A stretch of 21,123 bases of DNA from CAYUJH01 sp964394585. Lineage in GTDB: Bacteria; Bacteroidota; Bacteroidia; Cytophagales; Flammeovirgaceae. The notes below the pieces were generated by a model. It ran no database searches. It was not told the origin of the DNA and saw nothing but the letters and a program-made list of their open reading frames with translations. The stretch spans positions 1 to 21,123 of the forward strand of contig CAYMYI010000071.1 of NCBI GenBank assembly GCA_964394585.1, read 5' to 3'. The translations under genes and the position numbers were made by a program. Positions 17,262 through 21,123 of the stretch are shown here, piece by piece. Positions within the stretch are counted from its first letter, which is position 1; each line of letters starts with the position of its first letter.

Positions 17262-17867
17262 TGTAATACTTTAGTAACATGAAAGAACTCTAAAACAAAC
17301 TATCTTGAATTATCGAGCTGTTAGTAGACTTGTTAGAAAGTTCCGAAAAGTCTCCCGTGCATATACCAAAGTATTAAGATTGGCGAAGGATTCCTTGGTA
17401 CGAACACCTCGCATCTTTTACCAAAGAAAGATTGGAAGCGCATGTCTCTTACACCACCACCCCACTTACTGACAACAAATGCGAAAACTCGTGATAACAT
17501 TTACTTTTTTTCGATAAAATTCAAAAAGTTATCATGCAATAAAATGGGAACTTGCGTTTACAACTCATAAAAGGCTATGAGGGGCGCCATACGACGGCTA
17601 TTTCATGTTTTATTAAAATGGGAACTTGCTCTGACTTAAGGTGTATTCGTGTGTACTTTCATGCCGAGCCGTAATAGGCTCAAGACTTTCCAGATTACAT
17701 TATTGAAGCAATACCCGCCGAGAAGCAACAAATTTTAGACATATACTTACTTATGCAGCCCTCGGTTAGGCAAGACTCTCAAAGAATTTATTCACTTAAT
17801 TACATTTTTCTGCACCTCGTTTATATTTTGGCTAAATTCATCCATCATTTCTTTAGCTTAATCATTT
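17262..17867. other. Intergenic region with a short direct repeat and traces of decayed coding sequence
   Basis: About 600 bp hold no intact gene on either strand. Two exact copies of AAAATGGGAACTTGC lie at 17541-17555 and 17615-17629. An inverted pair TGATAAC/GTTATCA spans roughly 17490-17535. Plus-strand frames here look partly protein-like but are broken. One reads ...LLVDLLESSEKSPVHIPKY, a stop, then DWRRIPWYEHLASFTKERLE (about 17315-17490). Another, at about 17670-17877 after two stops, reads DFPDYIIEAIPAEKQQILDI and runs into the start of pcm. No promoter could be assigned with confidence. The region may contain remnants of lost genes or a mobile element. Nothing functional can be claimed. 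Confidence 0.5.
17541..17629 (+). repeat. 15-bp direct repeat AAAATGGGAACTTGC, two copies 74 bp apart
   Basis: The sequence at 17541-17555 recurs exactly at 17615-17629. Both copies are preceded by AT-rich sequence (CAATAAAATGGG and TATTAAAATGGG). The 59 bp between the copies includes a GGCGCC palindrome. Its origin is unknown. It is too short and isolated to name an element. Confidence 0.8.
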
Positions 17868-18518
17868 TTGGAAGATAATTATAAACACCTCGGATTACGC
17901 CGACAACTCGTGGCTTCAATCAGAAAGAAGGGCATCCGCGATAATGCCGTCCTCAATGCATTGAGTAAAATACCAAGGCATCTATTTATGGATAGCGCTT
18001 TTGGGCAGCATGCTTATCAAGATAAGCCTTTCTCCATTGGGGAGGGACAAACCATTTCTCAACCGTATACAGTAGCTTTTCAAACCGCTTTGCTACAGAT
18101 ACAGCCCGGCGAAAAAGTGCTAGAGGTAGGAACCGGTTCGGGCTATCAGGCGGCAGTTCTCGTGGAAATGGGAGCAGAACTTTATACCATCGAGCGCAAC
18201 GAAACTTTACATCATAGAGCCAGAAAGCTATTACAGCAGCTCAACTATTCGTGCCATATGATTTTAGGCGACGGTACAAAAGGATATGCTACTAAGGCGC
18301 CATTTCATAAAGTGATTGTAACGGCAAGTGCTCCGAGTATTCCCAAAAGTTTAATTGAACAACTTGCTATAGGGGGTATGCTGGTAATGCCGGTAGGAGA
18401 TGAATACCAGCAAAAAATGATTCGTATCCGAAGGCTTAGCGAGAAGCAACTTCAAAAAGAAGAGCATGGACTATTTAACTTTGTAAAACTCATTGGTGAA
18501 CAGGGCTGGAAACGTTAG
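17868..18518 (+). CDS. pcm: Protein-L-isoaspartate O-methyltransferase
   Basis: Pcm uses S-adenosylmethionine to methylate abnormal L-isoaspartyl residues in aged proteins, starting their repair in the cytoplasm. The 216-residue product has the family length. The N-terminal helix region includes IPRHLFM (35-41), then AYQDKPFSIGEGQTISQPY (49-67), where the TISQPY motif helps bind substrate. SAM motif I is LEVGTGSGYQAAVL (85-98), and motif II/III regions are DGTKGYATKAPFHKVIVTAS (135-154). The start is a TTG (17868): an in-frame TAA lies three codons upstream, the next Met is residue 41, and family conservation begins at once (DNYKHLGLRRQLV). The thioesterase gene follows 32 bp later on the same strand and is probably co-transcribed. 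An imperfect -7-like element (ATATTTTG) lies near 17823. Confidence 0.94.
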   Translation: MEDNYKHLGLRRQLVASIRKKGIRDNAVLNALSKIPRHLFMDSAFGQHAYQDKPFSIGEGQTISQPYTVAFQTALLQIQPGEKVLEVGTGSGYQAAVLVEMGAELYTIERNETLHHRARKLLQQLNYSCHMILGDGTKGYATKAPFHKVIVTASAPSIPKSLIEQLAIGGMLVMPVGDEYQQKMIRIRRLSEKQLQKEEHGLFNFVKLIGEQGWKR

Positions 18519-18550
18519 CTCATTTCATCATTTAAACTAAACATATATTT

Positions 18551-19075
18551 ATGATTCCCCCCAAACATCCTACAGACTCTATGGTGGTTACTTCGGAAAT
18601 GGTGCTTCCGAACGATACCAATACCTTGAACAACTTAATGGGTGGCAGGTTGATGTATCTAATGGATGTGGTATCTGCCATTTCCGCTCAACGCCATTCA
18701 GGCAGAGTAGTGGTTACCGCTTCTGTAGATAACATTTCGTTTGCCCAACCGATTGCCCTTGGAGAAGTGGTAACGCTAAAAGCACAAGTAACACGGGCGT
18801 TCAATTCTTCTATGGAAGTATACATTCGAGTATTTTCCGAAAATATCCCTGCCGGAAAAAAAACAGCTACGAACGAAGCCTTCTTCACATTTGTAGCAGT
18901 AGACCAAACGGGCAAGCCTATTAATGTCCCGGAACTAACTCCTGAAACAGACGAAGAGAAACAATTGTACGAAAGCGCTCTTCGCCGCCGGCAGCTTCGT
19001 TTAGTACTCGCCGGCAGAATGCAACCAAAAGATGCCGATGCGTTAGCCTCTCTTTTTCAAGATGCTCAACTATAA
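18551..19075 (+). CDS. Acyl-CoA thioesterase, hotdog fold (YciA/ACOT-like)
   Basis: This family hydrolyses acyl-CoA to free fatty acid and CoA in the cytoplasm. The 174-residue protein contains one hotdog domain. The signature PNDTNTLNNLMGGRLMYLMD (20-39) carries Asn24 and Asp39, which correspond to the residues usually assigned to catalysis in this family. It continues with the helix-flanking VVVTASVDNISFAQPIALGE (53-72) and the strand EAFFTFVAVD (109-118). The charged C-terminal tail (about 130-174) is helical. Acyl-chain preference cannot be judged. It sits 32 bp after pcm and ends just before a strong terminator. No closer gene name is offered because several paralogous thioesterases share these motifs. 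Confidence 0.92.
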   Translation: MIPPKHPTDSMVVTSEMVLPNDTNTLNNLMGGRLMYLMDVVSAISAQRHSGRVVVTASVDNISFAQPIALGEVVTLKAQVTRAFNSSMEVYIRVFSENIPAGKKTATNEAFFTFVAVDQTGKPINVPELTPETDEEKQLYESALRRRQLRLVLAGRMQPKDADALASLFQDAQL

Positions 19076-19076
19076 A

Positions 19077-19111
19077 AAAAGCGCTCTTTCCTATTGAGAA
19101 AGAGCGCTTTT
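19077..19111. terminator. Two-way terminator between the thioesterase gene and pdhB
   Basis: AAAAGCGCTCTTTC (19077-19090) pairs perfectly with GAAAGAGCGCTTTT (19098-19111) around a 7-nt loop. Seven As precede the stem (19074-19080), and a short T-run ends it. It serves the pcm-thioesterase transcript from the left and the pdhB transcript from the right. Confidence 0.9.
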
Positions 19112-19135
19112 CATGATTTATTTTCTTCAAGCTAT

Positions 19136-20113
19136 TTATCTATACATTACCGTGTTGACCGCCTCAATCGTTCGCTTTACATTTGGTAAAACCTCTTCGA
19201 TAAGAGTAGGTGCGTAAGGGAGGGGCAAATCTTTACTGTTTACACGCAACACAGGAGCATCGAGGAAGTCAAAAGCATTTCGTTGAATTTGGAACGCTAA
19301 ATCTGTTGAAATAGAAGAAAGTGGCCAAGCTTCTTCTACAATCACTACACGATTTGTCTTCTTTACAGACTCAAATAATGTGGCATAATCAATAGGTCTT
19401 ACCGTTTTCAAGTCAATTACTTCGGCTGAAACCCCGTCTTTTGCTAATTCCTGTGCGGCTTCATTCACTACTTTCATCATCTTACCAAATGAAATCAGTG
19501 TTACATCAGAGCCTTGCCGCGTTACCTCTGCTTGCCCAATCGGAATAATATATTCGCTCTCGGGAACTTCTCCTTTATCGCCATACATCAACTCAGATTC
19601 CATGAAGATTACGGGGTCATCATCGCGGATTGCCGACTTTAAGAGACCTTTAGCATCCTTGGGGTTAGAAGGCACAATTACTTTCAGACCTGGCGTATTT
19701 GCATACCAGTTCTCAAAGTTTTGAGAATGCTGAGAACTCAACTGACCGGCGTTTCCGGTAGGCCCACGAAATACGATAGGCACATTATACTGTCCGCCTG
19801 ACATACTCATCATTTTAGCAGCTCCATTTATCACTTGATCAATCGCTACTAACGAGAAGTTGAACGTCATAAACTCTACGATTGGTCGAAGGCCATTCAT
19901 CGCAGCGCCTACGCCAATACCACTAAAACCTAGCTCAGCTATGGGAGTATCAATAACGCGTTCAGGGCCAAACTCATCCAACATACCCTGTGTAACTTTA
20001 TAAGCTCCGTTATACTCTGCTACTTCTTCACCCATCAAAAACACGGAAGAATCTCTGCGCATTTCCTCTGACATTGCCTCTCGCAAGGCCTCTCTAAATT
20101 GTATTGTTCTCAT
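19136..20113 (-). CDS. pdhB: Pyruvate dehydrogenase E1 component, beta subunit
   Basis: With the alpha subunit this forms the thiamine-diphosphate-dependent E1 that decarboxylates pyruvate and transfers the acetyl group to the lipoyl domain of E2. The 325-residue product matches alpha2beta2-type E1 beta subunits. Visible features are Glu60 in RVIDTPIAELGFSG, the likely ThDP-activating glutamate. Others are FRGPTGNAGQLSSQHSQ (115-131) with His129, the TPGLKVIVPSNPKDAKGLL segment, and the C-terminal transketolase domain with VSAEVIDLKTVRPID and VVIVEEAW. The gene stands alone here, and no alpha-subunit or E2 gene adjoins it in the window. A related branched-chain 2-oxoacid dehydrogenase E1 beta is possible, but the sequence reads closer to pyruvate E1. 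A perfect -7 element lies about 40 bp upstream. Confidence 0.92.
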   Translation of the reverse strand: MRTIQFREALREAMSEEMRRDSSVFLMGEEVAEYNGAYKVTQGMLDEFGPERVIDTPIAELGFSGIGVGAAMNGLRPIVEFMTFNFSLVAIDQVINGAAKMMSMSGGQYNVPIVFRGPTGNAGQLSSQHSQNFENWYANTPGLKVIVPSNPKDAKGLLKSAIRDDDPVIFMESELMYGDKGEVPESEYIIPIGQAEVTRQGSDVTLISFGKMMKVVNEAAQELAKDGVSAEVIDLKTVRPIDYATLFESVKKTNRVVIVEEAWPLSSISTDLAFQIQRNAFDFLDAPVLRVNSKDLPLPYAPTLIEEVLPNVKRTIEAVNTVMYR

Positions 20114-20149
20114 ATGAATGTATTGATTTATAATCCGCTCTTATGTAAG

Positions 20150-20157
20150 CAAATATA
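20150..20157 (-). promoter_or_regulatory. -7 promoter element of pdhB
   Basis: TATATTTG on the minus strand is a perfect TAnnTTTG match, 36 bp before the pdhB ATG. No TTTG was seen 19 bp upstream, so the -33 part is weak or replaced by an activator. Confidence 0.55.
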
Positions 20158-20379
20158 CGTACCACATTGTATAATCCCCTAAGAAAACTCATCGATAGAT
20201 TTCGCTTTTGATTGATAAACACGTTAACTAGACAGGGGGCATTTTTCTCACGATGTTTACAGATACATCCCCCCTTTCACTAGACTGCTATCAAAAAGCA
20301 GCGATTCATACTTGGCAATTCCGTTTGCTTATCTCATTTATGAATTTGCAGAAATCCTTCGTTCGCATCAATCTTGGTA

Positions 20380-20387
20380 TATCTTTG
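20380..20387 (+). promoter_or_regulatory. -7 promoter element of murA, inside a small inverted repeat
   Basis: TATCTTTG matches TAnnTTTG perfectly and lies 42 bp before the murA ATG. It is bracketed by CTTGG (20373-20377) and CCAAG (20388-20392). No clear -33 TTTG lies at the usual distance. Confidence 0.6.
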
Positions 20388-20429
20388 CCAAGAGTCCTTA
20401 CCTTAACTTTCCACCTTAAATAAAACTTC

Positions 20430-21123
20430 ATGGAACAGTCAAAGAATGCATTTGTAGTGCAAGGCGGTATTCCTCTAAAAGGCGAAATCATTCCGCAAGG
20501 CGCAAAAAACGAATCATTGCAAATCCTATGTGCAGTATTACTCACTAACGAAACTGTTACAATCCATAACTTACCGAATATCCGCGATGTTCAAAAGCTC
20601 ATGCAACTACTCGAAGGTATGGGCGTGAAAATAACGGCTATTCAAGAAGGAAGTTATCATTTTGATGCCTCAGAGATAGACCCTTCTTACTTAGAAACCG
20701 ATGAGTTCCGCAAGCAGGCGGCTACCATTCGAGGCTCTGTGATGATCTTAGGGCCTCTTTTAGCGCGTTTTGGCAAAGCGAAAGTCCCACGCCCCGGGGG
20801 CGATAAAATCGGTAGGAGAAGGTTAGACACCCATTTCCTCGGATTCGAAAAGTTGGGAGCAAAGTTCGATTACAGTGCTACCGACAACTTTTACCATATC
20901 GATGCTTCTAACCTAAAAGGAACATACATATTATTAGATGAGCCTTCAGTAACCGGAACTGCCAACGTAATTATGGCTGCTGTGCTTGCCAAAGGTAAAA
21001 CCACCTTATACAATGCCGCCTGTGAGCCGTACATACAGCAGCTATGCCGAATGCTGAACCGCATGGGCGCAAACATTACGGGAGCTGGTTCCAACTTATT
21101 GAAAATTGAAGGAGTCGATAGCT
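20430..21123 (+). CDS. murA: UDP-N-acetylglucosamine 1-carboxyvinyltransferase, partial, with Asp in place of the active-site Cys
   Basis: MurA performs the first committed step of peptidoglycan synthesis, joining phosphoenolpyruvate to UDP-GlcNAc in the cytoplasm. The first 231 codons are present and the rest runs off the right edge. Seen motifs are QGAKNESLQ with Lys26 (the substrate-binding Lys of GAKN), RKQAATIRGSVMILGPLLAR (94-113), and the catalytic loop RPGGDKIGRRRLDTHFLGFEKLGA (121-144). In E. coli this loop reads PGGCxIGARPVDLH with Cys115. Here residue 125 is Asp (codon GAT at 20802-20804). Such Asp variants occur naturally in some bacteria, remain active and are not alkylated by fosfomycin. 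The ATG at 20430 fits the family start, and the -7 element upstream agrees. Confidence 0.95.
   Translation, partial: MEQSKNAFVVQGGIPLKGEIIPQGAKNESLQILCAVLLTNETVTIHNLPNIRDVQKLMQLLEGMGVKITAIQEGSYHFDASEIDPSYLETDEFRKQAATIRGSVMILGPLLARFGKAKVPRPGGDKIGRRRLDTHFLGFEKLGAKFDYSATDNFYHIDASNLKGTYILLDEPSVTGTANVIMAAVLAKGKTTLYNAACEPYIQQLCRMLNRMGANITGAGSNLLKIEGVDS

Larger units (their letters stand above)
20114..20429. other. Divergent promoter region between pdhB and murA
   Basis: The 316 bp contain the -7 elements of both flanking genes (20150-20157 for pdhB and 20380-20387 for murA) and no convincing gene. A G5 run (20235-20239) and a C6 run near 20269-20274 could pair over a long loop, but this is weak. 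Confidence 0.6.

Noticed and set aside
1..21123. Defence system, prophage, integrase, insertion sequence or biosynthetic cluster
   Set aside because: No transposase, integrase, nuclease, toxin, phage or synthetase motif was seen on either strand. Apart from the surface protein, every intact gene belongs to a known housekeeping or respiratory family.

Overview
The window looks like a chromosomal segment of a member of the Bacteroidota, probably of the Cytophagales type. The signs are upstream elements of the form TAnnTTTG, no Shine-Dalgarno sequences before the starts, a complete Alternative Complex III operon, a very large glycine/asparagine/threonine-rich secreted repeat protein, and Bacteroidota-like FabI, Pcm and MurA sequences. 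Base composition looks even and moderately AT-rich, and most of the window is densely coded.

Layout: (1) 1-3678, minus strand: the N-terminal 1226 codons of a giant secreted beta-strand-repeat surface protein that runs off the left edge. (2) 3679-4164: a 486-bp divergent gap with a fabI promoter candidate and one perfect DnaA-box match. (3) 4165-4980, plus: fabI, enoyl-ACP reductase. (4) A two-way hairpin terminator at 5030-5062 separates fabI from the convergent respiratory operon. (5) 5095-16882, minus: one eight-gene operon read from right to left, actA-actB-actC-actD-actE-actF-ctaC-ctaD, with gaps of 8-73 bp. (6) 17112-17261: a terminator, tRNA-Cys and its promoter. (7) 17262-17867: unexplained non-coding sequence with a 15-bp direct repeat and traces of broken reading frames. 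(8) 17868-19075, plus: pcm and an acyl-CoA thioesterase, ended by a strong two-way terminator. (9) 19136-20113, minus: pdhB. (10) 20430 to the right edge, plus: the 5' part of murA.

How the genes work together: the operon encodes the late part of an aerobic respiratory chain that does not use a bc1 complex. Menaquinol is oxidised by Alternative Complex III: ActC and ActF are the membrane quinone modules, ActB carries the Fe-S clusters, and ActA and ActE are the c-type cytochromes. Electrons then pass to an A1-type aa3 cytochrome oxidase (CtaC with the CuA site, CtaD with the haem a3-CuB site). Co-transcription fits the ACIII-aa3 supercomplex known from Flavobacterium. Oxidase subunits III and IV are not in the window. 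The flanking genes are housekeeping: fatty-acid synthesis, protein repair, acyl-CoA hydrolysis, pyruvate dehydrogenase and peptidoglycan synthesis.

No clearly new biological system was found. The points most worth a second look are the natural Cys-to-Asp active site of MurA (predicted fosfomycin resistance), the six-haem ActA made of a monohaem domain joined to a pentahaem domain, the architecture and G8 tract of the giant repeat protein, and the decayed-looking gap at 17262-17867.
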